The notes: generated from the letters alone by a model not told the origin. Counted from the first letter of the stretch, positions 26,606-39,256 are shown. The stretch: DNA of 64,000 nucleotides from Arthrobacter sp. FW305-BF8 (GCF_021789315.1 NZ_CP084561.1:2108001-2172000), one strand, 5' to 3'. Program-made: numbers and translations.

Positions 26606-29600
26606 ATGACCCAAACTCTTTCAGGCCCCAGCTGGTCCGAACCGAACCAGCCGGACGCCGCCATGTCGCCGTTCAAGCGGTTCGCGGCGCTCCCCGAAGC
26701 AGCCGGGCTCTACAACCCTGAGCAGGAGAAGGACGCCTGCGGTCTTGCGATTATCGCCACCCTGCGCGGCGAGCCCGGTTACGACATTGTCGACGCCGCC
26801 CTCACCGCCCTGCGCAACCTCGAGCACCGCGGTGCCGTCGGCGCAGATGAGGGTACCGGTGATGGCGCCGGCCTCCTGATGCAGGTGCCGGACGAGTTCT
26901 TCCGGGCCGTCACCGAATTCGAACTGCCCGCGCCCGGCCAGTACGTGGTGGGCACCGCCTTCCTGCCTGCCGAGCAGCGCGAGGCCGAAGCCGCCAAGGC
27001 CGGCATCGAGGGCCTGGCCGCCGACGAGGGACTGACTGTCCTGGGCTGGCGCGAGGTTCCCGTCGTCGCCGATCTTGTCGGTGCCATGGCGCGCGCCTGC
27101 ATGCCGTACTTCTCCCAGCCGTTCTTCGCCTCGGCAACCGGCGAGCAGCTGGACCGCAACGACCTCGACGGCCGCGCCTGGCGTATCCGCAAGCGCGCCC
27201 AGAACAAGTTCGGCGTCTACTTCCCGTCGCTGTCCTCGCGGACCATCGTCTACAAGGGCATGCTGACCACGGCCCAGCTGGAGCCGTTCTACCCGGACCT
27301 GTCGGACAAGCGCTTCAAGACCAAGCTGGCGATCGTCCACTCCCGGTTCTCCACCAACACCTTCCCGTCGTGGCCGCTGGCCCAGCCGTTCCGCACGATC
27401 GCCCACAACGGTGAAATCAACACCGTCAAGGGCAACCGGAACTGGATGCGCGCGCGCCAGTCCCAGCTCGCCAACCCGCTGCTGGGCGACTCGCCGGAAG
27501 AGCTGTTCCCGATCTGCACCCCGGGCGCGTCCGACTCCGCGTCCTTCGATGAAGTTGCCGAGCTGCTGTGGCTGTCCGGCCGCCCCATCACCCACGCGAT
27601 CATGATGATGATCCCGGAGGCCTGGGAAAACCACGCCACCATGGATCCGGCCCGCAAGGCGTTCTACGAGTACCACTCGCTCCTGATGGAGCCGTGGGAC
27701 GGCCCCGCCGCCGTGTCGTTCACCGACGGCGCCCTCGTGGGCGCCACCCTGGACCGCAACGGCCTGCGCCCCGGCCGCTACTGGATCACCGAGGACGGCC
27801 TGGTCGTCTTCGCCTCCGAGGTGGGCGTCATCGACGTCGAACCCTCCAAGGTGGTCAAGAAGGGCCGCGTCTCTCCCGGCAAGATGTTCCTGGTGGACAC
27901 CGAGGCCGGCCGGATCATCGGCGATGACGAGGTCAAGGCCGAGGTCGCCGCTGCGAACCCCTGGGCCGAGTGGGTCAAGGACAACCTGATCGACCTCAAC
28001 GAGCTGCCGGAACGCGAGCACGTGGTGCACACCGCCGCGTCCGTGAACATCCGCCAGCGCACCTTCGGCTACACCACCGAAGAGCTCAAGATCCTGCTGG
28101 GCCCGATGGCCCGCACCGGCGCCGAGCCGCTGGGGGCCATGGGCTCCGACACCCCGGTGGCTGTGCTGTCCAAGCGCCCCCGCCTGCTCTTCGACTACTT
28201 CGTGCAGTCCTTCGCGCAGGTGACCAACCCGCCGCTGGACGCCATCCGTGAAGAGCTGGTCACGTCCCTGACCTGCGCCATCGGCCCCAACGGCAACCTC
28301 CTGGACACCAAGCAGGTGCGCCAGCCGCAGGTCTCGCTGCCGTTCCCGGTGATCAACAACGACCAGCTGGCCAAGATCGCCAACATCGAGGACGCTGAGG
28401 GCAATCGCGTCGCAATGAAGGTCCGCGGCCTTTACCGCCCCGAGGGCGGAGAGAACGCGCTGCGTGCCCGGCTCACCGAAATCTGCGAGCAGGTGTCCGG
28501 TGCCATCAACCGCGGCGTGCAGTATGTGGTTCTCTCGGACCGCGATTCCAACGCCCAATGGGCGCCGATCCCGTCACTATTGCTGGTCAGCGCCGTGCAC
28601 CACCACCTGCTGCGCAGCGCCAACCGCACCAAGACCGCCCTGGTGGTTGAGGCCGGCGACGTCCGCGAGACGCACCACGTGGCAGTCCTCGTGGGCTACG
28701 GTGCCTCCGCCGTGAACCCCTACTTGGCCATGGAATCCGTTGAGCAGCTCATCGCTGCCGGCGACGTGGTGGGCGTGACCCCGCAGGACGGCGTCTACAA
28801 CCTGATCAAGGGCCTTGGTAAGGGTGTCCTGAAGATCATGTCCAAGATGGGGATCTCCACCGTGGCGTCCTACACCGGTGCGCAGACGTTCGAGGCGCTT
28901 GGCTTGGGCCAGGAACTGGTGGACGAATTCTTCGCCGGCACGCACTCCCAGCTGGGCGGTGTGGGGCTGGACGTCATTGCGGCCGAGGTTTCCGCGCGGC
29001 ACCAGATGGCCTACCCCGAGGGCGGCATTGAGCAGCCGCACCGTCCCCTGCTGGGCGGCGGCGAGTACCAGTGGCGCCGCGACGGTGAGCCGCACCTCTT
29101 CAACCCGGAGACTGTCTTCCGGCTGCAGCACGCGACGCGTGAGCGCCGCTACGACATCTTCAAGGCCTACACCAAGGGCGTGGACGACCAGTCCGAGAAC
29201 CTGATGACCCTGCGCGGTCTGCTCAAGTTCAAGGACGGCGTGCGCCCGGCCGTGCCGCTCGAGGAAGTCGAGCCGGTCTCCAGCATCGTCAAACGCTTCT
29301 CCACGGGTGCCATGAGCTACGGCTCCATCTCCAAGGAAGCCCACGAGACCCTCGCGATCGCCATGAACCGGCTGGGCGGCAAGTCCAACACCGGTGAAGG
29401 CGGCGAGGACGTGGACCGCCTGCTCGATCCCGAGCGCCGTTCCGCCGTCAAGCAGATTGCTTCGGGCCGCTTCGGCGTCACGAGCCTCTACCTGAGCAAC
29501 GCGGACGACATCCAGATCAAGATGGCCCAGGGCGCCAAACCCGGCGAAGGCGGCCAGCTGATGGCCCAGAAGGTCTACCCCTGGGTTGCCCGGACGCGCC

Positions 29601-31214
29601 ACTCGACACCCGGCGTCGGACTCATCTCTCCGCCCCCGCACCACGACATCTACTCGATCGAGGACCTCGCGCAGCTCATCTACGATGCGAAGCGCGCGAA
29701 CCCCTCGGCCCGGGTGCACGTCAAGCTCGTCTCCGAGGTGGGGATCGGCACAGTTGCCGCCGGCGTCACCAAGGCGAAGGCCGACGTCGTGCTTGTTTCC
29801 GGGCACGACGGCGGAACCGGCGCGTCGCCGCTGAACTCGCTCAAGCACGCCGGCGTGCCGTGGGAACTGGGTCTCGCAGAGACCCAGCAGACCCTCATGC
29901 TCAACGGCCTGCGCGACCGCGTGGTGGTACAGGTGGACGGCCAGCTCAAGACCGGCCGCGACGTCGTCATTGCCGCGCTGCTCGGCGGCGAGGAATTCGG
30001 CTTCGCCACGGCACCGCTGGTGGTTGAGGGCTGCATCATGATGCGCGTCTGCCACCTGGACACCTGCCCTGTGGGAGTTGCCACCCAGAACCCCGAACTG
30101 CGCGCCCGCTTCAGCGGCAAGCCGGAGTTCGTGGTCAACTTCTTCGAGTTCCTGGCCGAGGAAGTCCGCGAGATCCTCGCGGAGCTCGGTTTCCGGAGCA
30201 TCGAGGAAGCGATCGGCCACGCCGAAATGCTGGACACCCAGGACGCCATCAGCCACTGGAAGGCCGAGGGCCTGGACCTGGATCCGATCCTGCACGGCCT
30301 CGAGTTCGACGATGACGCCCCGCTGCGGAACCTGACCGGCCAGAACCACGAGCTGGACAAGCACTTCGACCAGCGGCTCATCACCATGGCCGCCGAGGCG
30401 CTGACCGACCGTGCCCCGGTGAAGATCACGGTGGACGTCATCAACACCGACCGCTCGGTGGGCACCATGCTGGGCCACGTCGTGACCAAGACGTTCGGCA
30501 CGGACGTGCTGGCCACGGACACCGTCGACATCACGCTGAACGGCACCGCCGGGCAGTCGCTGGGCGCCTTCCTGCCTGCCGGCATCACGCTGCGCCTGTA
30601 CGGCGACTCCAACGACTACGTCGGCAAGGGTCTCTCCGGCGGCCGGATCATCGTCCGCCCGGACCGCACCAACGTGTTCCAGGCCGAACGCAACGTCGTT
30701 GCCGGCAACGTCATCGGCTACGGCGCCACGAGCGGTGAGCTGTTCCTGCGCGGCCAGGTGGGCGAACGCTTCCTGGTCCGCAACTCGGGCGCCACCGCTG
30801 TTGTCGAAGGCATCGGCGACCACGGCTGCGAATACATGACCGGCGGCCAGACGCTGATCATCGGCCGCACCGGCCGGAACTTCGGCGCCGGCATGTCCGG
30901 CGGTACGGCCTACGTGCTGGACCTGCGGACCGAACGCGTCAACAAGCAGGCCCTCGAGTCCGGCGAACTCCAGCTCCTCGAGCTGGACGCCGAGGACCGC
31001 GACATCGTCCACGGCCTGCTGGTCAAGCACGTGGAGGAAACCGAATCCCAGCTGGCCGCGCGTCTGCTCGATAACTTCGACGACACCGCTGCCCGCATAA
31101 CCAAGGTGCTGCCGCGCGACTACGCCGCAGTACTGCAAACCCGTCTTGACGCCATCGAAGAGGGCCTTGACCCCGACGGCGAAGAAGTTTGGTCTCGAAT
31201 CCTGGAGGTGACCG

Positions 31215-31222
<8 letters not shown>
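26606..31222 (+). CDS. gltB: Glutamate synthase large subunit
   Basis: Transfers glutamine amide nitrogen to 2-oxoglutarate. An N-terminal class II glutaminase starts at Cys45 (EKDACGL), so the first 44 residues would be a cleaved propeptide. The central and FMN-binding synthase domains follow, with GEGGED and AQGAKPGEGGQL, the Fe-S cysteines in CHLDTCPVGVATQ, and a C-terminal GXGXG beta-helix. The ATG at 26606 is preceded by AGGAGGAAGG. The upstream open frame is not needed. 1538 residues, normal size. Overlaps gltD by 8 bases. Confidence 0.96.
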
Positions 31223-32672
<1,450 letters not shown>

Positions 32673-32754
32673 CGCGCCTTCCTTCTGGCGGCCGATCCGG
32701 GGAATTCATCTCCGCGACAACTTAACCAATGCAAGTGACAAATAGGGTAGGTAT

Positions 32755-34275
32755 ATGAGACGCGCAAAAATTGTGGCCACCTTTGGACCGGCCATTGCCA
32801 GCTATGAAAACACCCTCGCGGTGCTGGAAGCCGGCGTTGATGTAGCCCGTATGAACATGAGCCACGGCGACTACTCCGTGCATGACAACACCTATGAAAA
32901 CGTCCGCAAGGCCGCGTCCGATCTGGGCAAGGCCGTGGCCATCATGGCCGACCTGCAGGGCCCGAAGATCCGCTTGGGCCGCTTCGTCGACGGTCCCCAC
33001 GAGCTGGCCGTGGGGGACATCTTCACGATCACCACTGAGGACGTTCCCGGCACCAAGGACATCTGCTCCACCACACTCAAGAGCCTTACCGAGGACGTCA
33101 ACCCGGGCGATGCCCTGCTGATCGATGACGGCAAGGTTGCCCTGCGCGCCATCGAGGTCGACGACGTCAAGGTGGTCGCCAAGGTGACCGTGGGCGGCTT
33201 CGTGTCCAACAACAAGGGCATCAACCTCCCTGGCGTTGCCGTCAACGTCCCCGCACTGAGCGAAAAGGACGAGGACGATCTTCGCTGGGCCATGCGCCGC
33301 GGCGTGGACCTCGTTGCCCTGTCCTTCGTCCGTGACGCCTCGGACATCAAGCGCGTGCACGAGATCATGGACGAAGAAGGCCGCCGCGTGCCGGTGATCG
33401 CCAAGATCGAAAAGCCCCAGGCCGTGGACCAGCTCCACGAGATCATTGACGCGTTCGACGCGATCATGGTGGCCCGTGGCGACCTCGGCGTGGAGCTTCC
33501 GCTGGAGGAAGTGCCGATCGTGCAGAAGCGCGCCATCGAACTGGCACGCCGCTGGGCCAAGCCGGTCATCGTGGCCACCCAGGTGCTGGAGTCCATGATC
33601 GACAATCCGCGCCCGACCCGTGCGGAGGCCTCCGACTGCGCCAACGCCGTGCTCGACGGCGCCGACGCGGTCATGCTGTCCGGCGAGACCAGCGTGGGCA
33701 AGTACCCGATCGAGACGGTCAAGACCATGGCCCGGATCATCGAGTCCACCGAGGAGCACGGACTGGAGCGCGTCCCCCCGCTGGGCACCAAGCCCAAGAC
33801 CCGTGGTGGCGCCATCACCCGTGCCGCCGTCGAAATCGCGGACCAGCTGGACGCTAAGTACATCTGTACGTTCACGCAGTCCGGTGACTCGGCACGCCGC
33901 CTGTCCCGCCTCCGCCCGATCAAGCCGGTATTCGCGTTCACTCCGGTGGAGCACGTCTGGAACCAGCTGGCGCTGACCTGGGGCATCCAGCCGCAGCTGG
34001 TTGCCATGGTGGGCCACACGGATGAGATGACCGCACAGGTGGACCGCAGCCTGCTGGACATGGGGCTGGTGGAAGACGGCGACCTCGTGGTCATCGCTGC
34101 CGGTTCCCCTCCCGGAAAGGCCGGTTCCACCAACTCCCTGAAGGTACACAAGGTGGGCGACCTCGCCGACACCCCGCGCCTTGGCGAAGCAGCCGAGAAG
34201 AAGGAAAAGCTCGGTCCGTGGCCGGAAAAGAAGAAGAAGAACAAGGACAAGGCTGCAGCAGCTCCGGCTGAGTAG
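32755..34275 (+). CDS. pyk: Pyruvate kinase
   Basis: Last step of glycolysis. Starts MRRAKIVATFGPA, with the active-site MADLQGPKIRLG, the signature VIAKIEKPQAVDQ followed by MVARGDLGVE, and TQVLESMIDNPRPTRAE. The C-terminal allosteric domain is complete and followed by about 40 Lys/Glu/Ala residues, bringing the length to 506. ATG at 32755 with AGGGTAGG upstream. Ends at two hairpins. Confidence 0.96.
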   Translation: MRRAKIVATFGPAIASYENTLAVLEAGVDVARMNMSHGDYSVHDNTYENVRKAASDLGKAVAIMADLQGPKIRLGRFVDGPHELAVGDIFTITTEDVPGTKDICSTTLKSLTEDVNPGDALLIDDGKVALRAIEVDDVKVVAKVTVGGFVSNNKGINLPGVAVNVPALSEKDEDDLRWAMRRGVDLVALSFVRDASDIKRVHEIMDEEGRRVPVIAKIEKPQAVDQLHEIIDAFDAIMVARGDLGVELPLEEVPIVQKRAIELARRWAKPVIVATQVLESMIDNPRPTRAEASDCANAVLDGADAVMLSGETSVGKYPIETVKTMARIIESTEEHGLERVPPLGTKPKTRGGAITRAAVEIADQLDAKYICTFTQSGDSARRLSRLRPIKPVFAFTPVEHVWNQLALTWGIQPQLVAMVGHTDEMTAQVDRSLLDMGLVEDGDLVVIAAGSPPGKAGSTNSLKVHKVGDLADTPRLGEAAEKKEKLGPWPEKKKKNKDKAAAAPAE

Positions 34276-34285
34276 CTAGTCCTGA

Positions 34286-34342
34286 GGGAGGATCCCCGCC
34301 TGGACCAGTTTGCTGGTCGGTAGCGGGGGTCCTTCCTTTTTG
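34286..34342 (+). terminator. Terminator after pyk
   Basis: GGAGGATCCCCGC pairs imperfectly with GCGGGGGTCCTTCC across an internal TGGACCAG/CTGGTC hairpin, followed by TTTTTGTTTTT. Ten bases after the pyk stop. Confidence 0.8.
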
Positions 34343-34380
34343 TTTTTCTCGGGCTCCGTCCCTGGTTTCCGGGAAACCAG

Positions 34381-34411
34381 AAGGACCCCGGCGCGTTGTG
34401 CCGGGGTCCTT
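34381..34411. terminator. Second, bidirectional terminator hairpin
   Basis: AAGGACCCCGGC pairs perfectly with GCCGGGGTCCTT over a 7-base loop. It lies between the convergent pyk and ANTAR regulator genes. Confidence 0.75.
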
Positions 34412-34444
34412 CCTGTCTTGATGCTTTTCTTGCTGCTTGTGGCG

Positions 34445-35050
34445 CTAGTTGACCTGGTTGATGATGGTCTCAGCCACTTCGCGCATGCTGAGGCGGCGGT
34501 CCATCGAGGTCTTCTGGATCCAGCGGAAAGCTTCCGGCTCCGTGAGACCCATCTTGGTGGTCAGCAGGCTCTTGGCGCGTTCGACGAGCTTGCGGGTGGC
34601 GAACTGTTCCTGCAGGTCGGTGACCTCGGATTCGAGGGCCTTGATCTCCTCGTGGCGGGACAGCGCGATCTCCAGGGCGGGGATCAGGTCGGCAGGGGTG
34701 AACGGCTTCACCACGTAGGCCATGGCACCGGCGTCGCGGGCGCGCTCCACGAGTTCCTTCTGGCTGAAGGCGGTCAGCAGCACCACGGGGGCGATGCGTG
34801 CCTTGACGATCTTCTCGGCCGCGGAGATGCCGTCCATGACGGGCATCTTGACGTCCATGAGGACAAGGTCGGGCTTGAGCTCTTCGGCCAGCTGCACGGC
34901 CTTCTCGCCGTTGTCGGCCTCGCCGATGACGTCGTAGCCTTCGCCGCGCAGGATTTCGATGATGTCCAGGCGGATGAGGGTTTCGTCTTCGGCCACGACG
35001 ACGCGGCGCGCCGGCTGGGACGTTTTGTTTGACTCCGTCGGTTCTGACAC
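34445..35050 (-). CDS. pdtaR: ANTAR-domain response regulator (PdtaR-like)
   Basis: Receiver domain (residues 16-130) with phospho-acceptor Asp66 in LVLMDVKMP, conserved ED near 21-22 and Lys in YVVKPF. A short coiled linker leads to a C-terminal ANTAR RNA-binding domain (about 140-195). This matches M. tuberculosis PdtaR (Rv1626), which acts on RNA terminators downstream of the PdtaS kinase. The start is the GTG at 35050 with AAGGAGAT five bases before. The kinase is not adjacent. Symbol by homology only. Confidence 0.9.
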   Translation of the reverse strand: MSEPTESNKTSQPARRVVVAEDETLIRLDIIEILRGEGYDVIGEADNGEKAVQLAEELKPDLVLMDVKMPVMDGISAAEKIVKARIAPVVLLTAFSQKELVERARDAGAMAYVVKPFTPADLIPALEIALSRHEEIKALESEVTDLQEQFATRKLVERAKSLLTTKMGLTEPEAFRWIQKTSMDRRLSMREVAETIINQVN

Positions 35051-35256
35051 GGGATCTCCTTGAAAAGGTACGGCGGGACTATGACTATCTTAGTTGGGCC
35101 CCGCGCTTGTACTTGGATCGGCATGGCTTGTTGCGACGGCGGTGGCGCGATTCTGCCTTTCAGCCTATCTGCATGTAGAGTAATTCCGCGCACTGGTAGT
35201 GGCCGCGTTGATCACACTTCGCTGTGAGCCTACGATTGTTACTCCGTGTACTCCGC

Positions 35257-35338
35257 GCCCGAGTGGCGGAATTGGCAGACGCGCCGCACTCAAAATGCGG
35301 TATCGAAAGGTGTGTGGGTTCGAGTCCCACCTCGGGCA
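35257..35338 (+). tRNA. tRNA-Leu (anticodon CAA), island insertion site
   Basis: An 82-base class II tRNA: acceptor GCCCGAG/CTCGGGC, anticodon loop CTCAAAA reading CAA, variable arm TATCGAAAGGTGTG, T-loop GGTTCGAGTCC, discriminator A. No CCA is encoded. Its last 24 bases and 300 bases of downstream flank recur, diverged, at 49298-49620. The gene therefore appears to be the attachment site of the accessory island. Confidence 0.95.
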
Positions 35339-35650
35339 CAGTGTTTTCCCATTCAGGGGCTTTTAGCCTCCTGAGTGTGCACATATTGTTCACTTGTGGG
35401 CCCCTTCGGGGGCCTTTTCATTGGTGGCCGGGTGCCTCCTTGCATGCCTTGCCGATCGGCGGTGCGTCCTTCGTTACCAGTTCATGGATGTCCGTGGCCT
35501 GGGCAACATGACCTGAGAAAAATCTGGCCCGGTTTCCTTTCCCGCGTTTTTGGGCCTTCACTGGATTCCTCCTATGCGTTTCGCGGTGTCTTCCTGCTCC
35601 TTCATCGGTGGCTCCGGCGTCTACTGCATGACGCTGTGACTTTTTGGCGA
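35339..35650 (+). repeat. Left arm of element 1, copy of 49321-49620
   Basis: Starts right after tRNA-Leu. Shares with 49321-49620 the strings GTGTTTTCCC, TTCAGGGGCTTTTAGC, the terminator GGGCCCCTTCGGGGGCC, ATTGGTGGCCGG, TGAGAAAAAT and GGATTCCT in the same order with diverged spacers. No protein is evident. A dyad AGTGTGCACA-TATTGTTCACTT lies at 35374-35395. Confidence 0.7.
35399..35418 (+). terminator. tRNA-Leu terminator
   Basis: GGCCCC-TTC-GGGGCC followed by TTTT, 60 bases after the tRNA. The same hairpin recurs at 49379-49399. Confidence 0.75.
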
Positions 35651-36250
35651 GATTTCCTGAAGCGAGGTGGCGGCTGCCCTGTGTGTTCTTCATACCTGTT
35701 CATTGCCTCCATCTTGGACAACTACATGACCCTGGGGGATTGGGGCGAGATGTCCCGAACGATGCTGCCCGCTGCCTGGCTGGTTGTTCATATCCGTTCA
35801 TGGCCCACGCTTTGCTCGACAGCATGACCGTAGTCGACGAGAGCTCATGTGTCTGCGCAGGGATCCGCTGACGGCCACTTGCGCGGGAGTATCTTCAAGG
35901 GCATGGCTAAGCTGTTCGTGTGCGGGTAATCCGGCGTGCCACGGCTGCGTTCCGCCCGGACGTCGAGCTTCCTGCATTTATGGACATGCCCGACGCACGA
36001 CCTGGCGGGCGCTTGTGCCCGCCAGTGTAACCCCCTAGGGCACCCTTGCGGGTATTAAAGTAGGGCAGGGCATAAGGCTGTCACGAGGGCAGCATTCGCG
36101 TGGATTTCTACCAGCAGGGGAGCCGCCATGAGGTGTCGCGTTGGTGGACCGCCTTACGCGACTTAACAACTGCTCCTGCCGACACCGAGCAACTGTCAGT
36201 GATGGGTGCATGGGGGCAGGTGACGACTGCCCCATGCGAGTTTTTTACGC
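35651..36250. other. Gene-poor stretch of element 1
   Basis: Six hundred bases with no reading frame of convincing codon use on either strand and no repeat beyond the left arm. Probably decayed sequence. Confidence 0.5.
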
Positions 36251-37252
36251 CTAGGCGAGGGCGGGGGTGTCCCAGAGGTTCAGGACGGTGCCGATGTTCT
36301 TTTCCTCGGCCGTGCGATACAGCTCGGTGGCCCAGGCAACGTCTTCTATGGGCATGCCACCGACGGAGTAGAGGATGATCTCTTCATCGTCGCGGCGGGC
36401 TGGGAGCTTGCCGGTGGCGATGTCGGCGATCTCCTCGATCTTCGAGGCCGGGATCTTCCCTTCCTCTAGCAGTCCGAACCAGTGGGATCCGGGAATGCCG
36501 AGAATCTGGTAAGCCGTGGGGCCGTATTCCTCGAGCCAGGCCTGATAGAGGCCCTCGGCGTCGATTACCAGGCGGGCATCGCCCTGGAGGAAGTCGTCAT
36601 CGAAGCGGGCAGCTGCGGGCAGGAGCAGGAGGGCTCCGGGTTTGATGGCGTGCTTGGGGAAGTAGGGGAATGCTTCGCTTCCTGCGGCGTCGGTGGACGT
36701 GGTGGCCATGACGACGTCGGCATCGGCGATTGCGTCCTCGATGCTTTCGGCTGCGGCGACCTTGGTGAGCTGGGGGAATTTTGCCGTTGCCCATTCGACG
36801 AATGCTTGCGTGGTGCCGGTGCTGCGGCCCTTCACGAATAACGTGTCGATTGAGGGGCGCAGGGCCAGCGTTGTTTGGAGGACAGAGCGGGCGATCACGC
36901 CGGGGCCGACCACGGCGGCAACCTCGGCGTCGGCTTTGGCGAGGTTGCCGCCGGCGCCCGGGACGGCGCCGGTGCGGTAGGCGCTGAGGAGGTTGGCGCT
37001 CATGATGGCCAGCGGCGCACCGGTGTCGCTGTCGTTCAGGACGAACACGTGGATCGAGCGGGGGAGCCCTTTCTGGCGGTTCTCGGTGTTGGATCCGCAC
37101 CACTTCACGCCCGAGGTGCCGAAGCGGCCACCCAGATAGGCGGGCATGGCCATGAAGCGCCGGTCCGGGCCATCCTTTGGCATTCCCTCGAATTCAGGGG
37201 CTGCCGGGAACGTGATCATTGCGCCGTGGGAGTTGCCGTTCTCGCAGGCCAT
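36251..37252 (-). pseudogene. 5'-truncated ornithine cyclodeaminase/TynB-like gene
   Basis: Reads as the ornithine cyclodeaminase/mu-crystallin family, closest in wording to proteins called tyramine oxidase subunit B: ENGNSHGAMITFP, GMPKDGPDRRFMAMPAYLGG, SANLLSAYRTGAVPG with the substrate Arg, a Rossmann stretch VAAVVGPGVIARSVL, and a C-terminal SVGGMPIEDVAWA. Relatives have about 60 more N-terminal residues. Here the family match stops at DYRMACEN, and in a neighbouring frame upstream lies a Clp_N scrap. No ribosome site precedes the ATG at 37252. No oxidase partner is nearby. I judge it a truncated remnant, although the remaining frame is intact. Confidence 0.65.
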
Positions 37253-37281
37253 CCGGTAGTCGCCTTGGGGTTGCGCCTGCG

Positions 37282-37371
37282 GACGAAGTCGTGGTGCAGC
37301 AACGGGGCCTCCTCCCGGGCGAGGACGACGGCGCGGCGCGCGTCCGCGGTGAAGGGTTCAAACCTGGCATT
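37282..37371 (-). pseudogene. Fragment of a Clp N-terminal domain
   Basis: Thirty codons read FEPFTADARRAVVLAREEA then LLHHDFV, which matches the first helix region of Clp_N domains (ClpC/ClpA start FERFTDRARRVVVLAQEEA). The match breaks off where the truncated cyclodeaminase gene begins in another frame. This is a deletion junction, not a gene. Confidence 0.6.
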
Positions 37372-37474
37372 CCTTCCGGTTCGGCAGAGAGCTGCTGGAA
37401 CCCATGTGTGTGGAGGAAGACGACCGCCTCGCCAGTGACCTTCCGGACGCGGTTGTCACAGTTCCGCTGAGTTC

Positions 37475-38356
37475 GTGGCGGCCACCAGAAACCCGGCGCT
37501 GCGGCACTACACTGATGCGGTGGATCAAGATTCTCCGGGTGGACGTACCCTCAGTTCGCCGATGATCGCCGTCATCGCGATCGGTGTTGTCCTGGTGACG
37601 GTCATCGTCATTCTTGTCGGTGTCCGGCTTGGCCAGTCGCTGACAAGCGCACCATCGAGTGCGGTGTCCAGTCCTGGGGCTGCTTCATCAACTGCAGAGG
37701 TGCCGGCCAGCACCGCGAAGGTGGAGAGTAAGCCGACGGAAAGCACGGAGCCCGAACCAACTGAGAGCAGCACGGCGCCCACCGTGTCGGTGCCGCGCCA
37801 CTTCGAGCGGGTGACACCAGCACCCGTCCCGGAGCAGTCCTTCGCTGAAGTCCAGCCGCTGCCACCGCCACCGCCGACGGTTGGGCAGGCCGATGTCGTA
37901 GCCGCCGCGCCTCCCAGCCCGACACCTGAGCCCACCTGCCCCGCCGACGAGGGTGTGGCCTTGACGCTCGTCAGGGCCGAACCTGTACCGGGCAGCGACG
38001 TCTTCGATGCCTTGAAGCTAACCTTCGTGCTGGACAGTAGGTTCTCCGTTCCGGTCAGCATCGAGGTCGGTGACCTGCTCACTGTCAGCGCCGTCCGGGT
38101 GAACGGTGCTGAGATGGGCACCGGCTACGTCGACCTGCCTGAGACGTACGAAGTCCCGCCGGGCCGGACGACCTTCGCGACGGACGAAAGCCACCACCTG
38201 CTGGCGTTCAGGAACTTCGGCTCGCCAATTGCATCCTTGAAGCTCAGCGGATCAGCACGGTTGATAACGCGGACCTGGGACAGCGAGAACTCGATGTTTT
38301 GCCAGTACAGGGGCATGACATTGGGTAAGCCGCTGCAGGGAAACTGGGGCAGCTAG
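37475..38356 (+). CDS. Anchored extracellular protein of unknown function
   Basis: A 293-residue protein from a GTG at 37475. It has a short cytoplasmic N-terminus, one membrane helix (about residues 30-52), a Ser/Thr/Pro/Glu-rich stalk (about 55-150), then a compact domain (about 155-293) with two cysteines, one in EPTCPADEG and one in MFCQYRG, that could pair. Overall layout is that of a type II surface protein with a DUF4352-like beta domain. No family is recognised with confidence. Confidence 0.6.
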   Translation: MAATRNPALRHYTDAVDQDSPGGRTLSSPMIAVIAIGVVLVTVIVILVGVRLGQSLTSAPSSAVSSPGAASSTAEVPASTAKVESKPTESTEPEPTESSTAPTVSVPRHFERVTPAPVPEQSFAEVQPLPPPPPTVGQADVVAAAPPSPTPEPTCPADEGVALTLVRAEPVPGSDVFDALKLTFVLDSRFSVPVSIEVGDLLTVSAVRVNGAEMGTGYVDLPETYEVPPGRTTFATDESHHLLAFRNFGSPIASLKLSGSARLITRTWDSENSMFCQYRGMTLGKPLQGNWGS

Positions 38357-38455
38357 CACGAATCTTTACGCAGCCCTGTGGGTACCTGTGCGCAGGTCCA
38401 ACTCAGCCCATTTCAGCAGGACGCAGTATGCGCTGAGGACTTCCAGCGCCGCCTC

Positions 38456-39172
38456 TTACTCCTCGACAACTTCCCAGGCAGTCATTTCCTCTTCACTGTA
38501 GTGGCTCAGGGAGATGAGGCGGTCAGCGGTTGTCCTGTAGCCGGCCCTGAGCTCAGCTGAGTGGAGGCCGAGCTTGCCGTAGGCCGGATCGCAGCCGCCC
38601 AGCCTGGCGATGCGTTCCCGGCGGAGCTGAGGCTCAATGATTGCCCATTCGGGATCGTCGCAGAGGTGGCTAGGTGTCGTCGACCTAACCCGGTCCCGCT
38701 CCAGTGCGTCAATCCATGCTTCCTGCTCGGGCGTGGCCGGGACAAAGTGGGATGAGGTCTTTTGGTAATGACAGAAGGTGCACATCAGTTGCAGGTTTTC
38801 CAGATCGCTGGAGTCACCGTCGATGTGATCGATTTCGTTGCCGACGCAGCCGCACAGGACACAGACCTTGTCCCGTTCCAGCACCAGGGTCCGCACCCCG
38901 GCCGGGATGCGCCGAGCCATCGCGTGATAGCCACCCGCGAGCAAGTGGGCGATCCTGACATTCAGCGCCGATTGCACCTCCGGGTCTGCGAGCCGCTTTT
39001 CATCCTGAATGACGCCACGCCAATACCTGACGTCAATGGCAATGGAGCGGCACAGCTCCGTGCAGAACAGGAACGGCCGATGCGATTCGTCGGCCAGGAG
39101 CAGGTCGAAGCAGTTCGCGCAGCAGTCCTCGTCGTAACGGGGCCTTGAAGGCGCTGCGGCGGTGTCGGTCAT
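38456..39172 (-). CDS. HNH endonuclease
   Basis: A 238-residue protein. N-terminal cysteines CCANC (17-21) and CTELC (37-41) form a probable zinc site. The HNH core spans about residues 104-140: CVLCGC, EIDHIDGD with Asp115-His116, ENLQ with Asn126, and CTFCH. HNH proteins with this arrangement nick or cut DNA, and many are orphan genes in islands. No methylase or partner is adjacent. ATG at 39172. Confidence 0.8.
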   Translation of the reverse strand: MTDTAAAPSRPRYDEDCCANCFDLLLADESHRPFLFCTELCRSIAIDVRYWRGVIQDEKRLADPEVQSALNVRIAHLLAGGYHAMARRIPAGVRTLVLERDKVCVLCGCVGNEIDHIDGDSSDLENLQLMCTFCHYQKTSSHFVPATPEQEAWIDALERDRVRSTTPSHLCDDPEWAIIEPQLRRERIARLGGCDPAYGKLGLHSAELRAGYRTTADRLISLSHYSEEEMTAWEVVEE

Positions 39173-39256
39173 GGACTGATTGTGGCAGACAATGCGGCCG
39201 GATCAGCGTGACCGCAATAAAACAAGCGGTCCTGTGAGCCGGGATAAACTCCGGCC

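Noticed and set aside
28577..31138. An 853-codon open frame antisense to gltB
   Set aside because: High-GC codon bias leaves long antisense frames open. The plus strand encodes a full, motif-complete GltB and the antisense translation is His/Val/Gly-rich nonsense.
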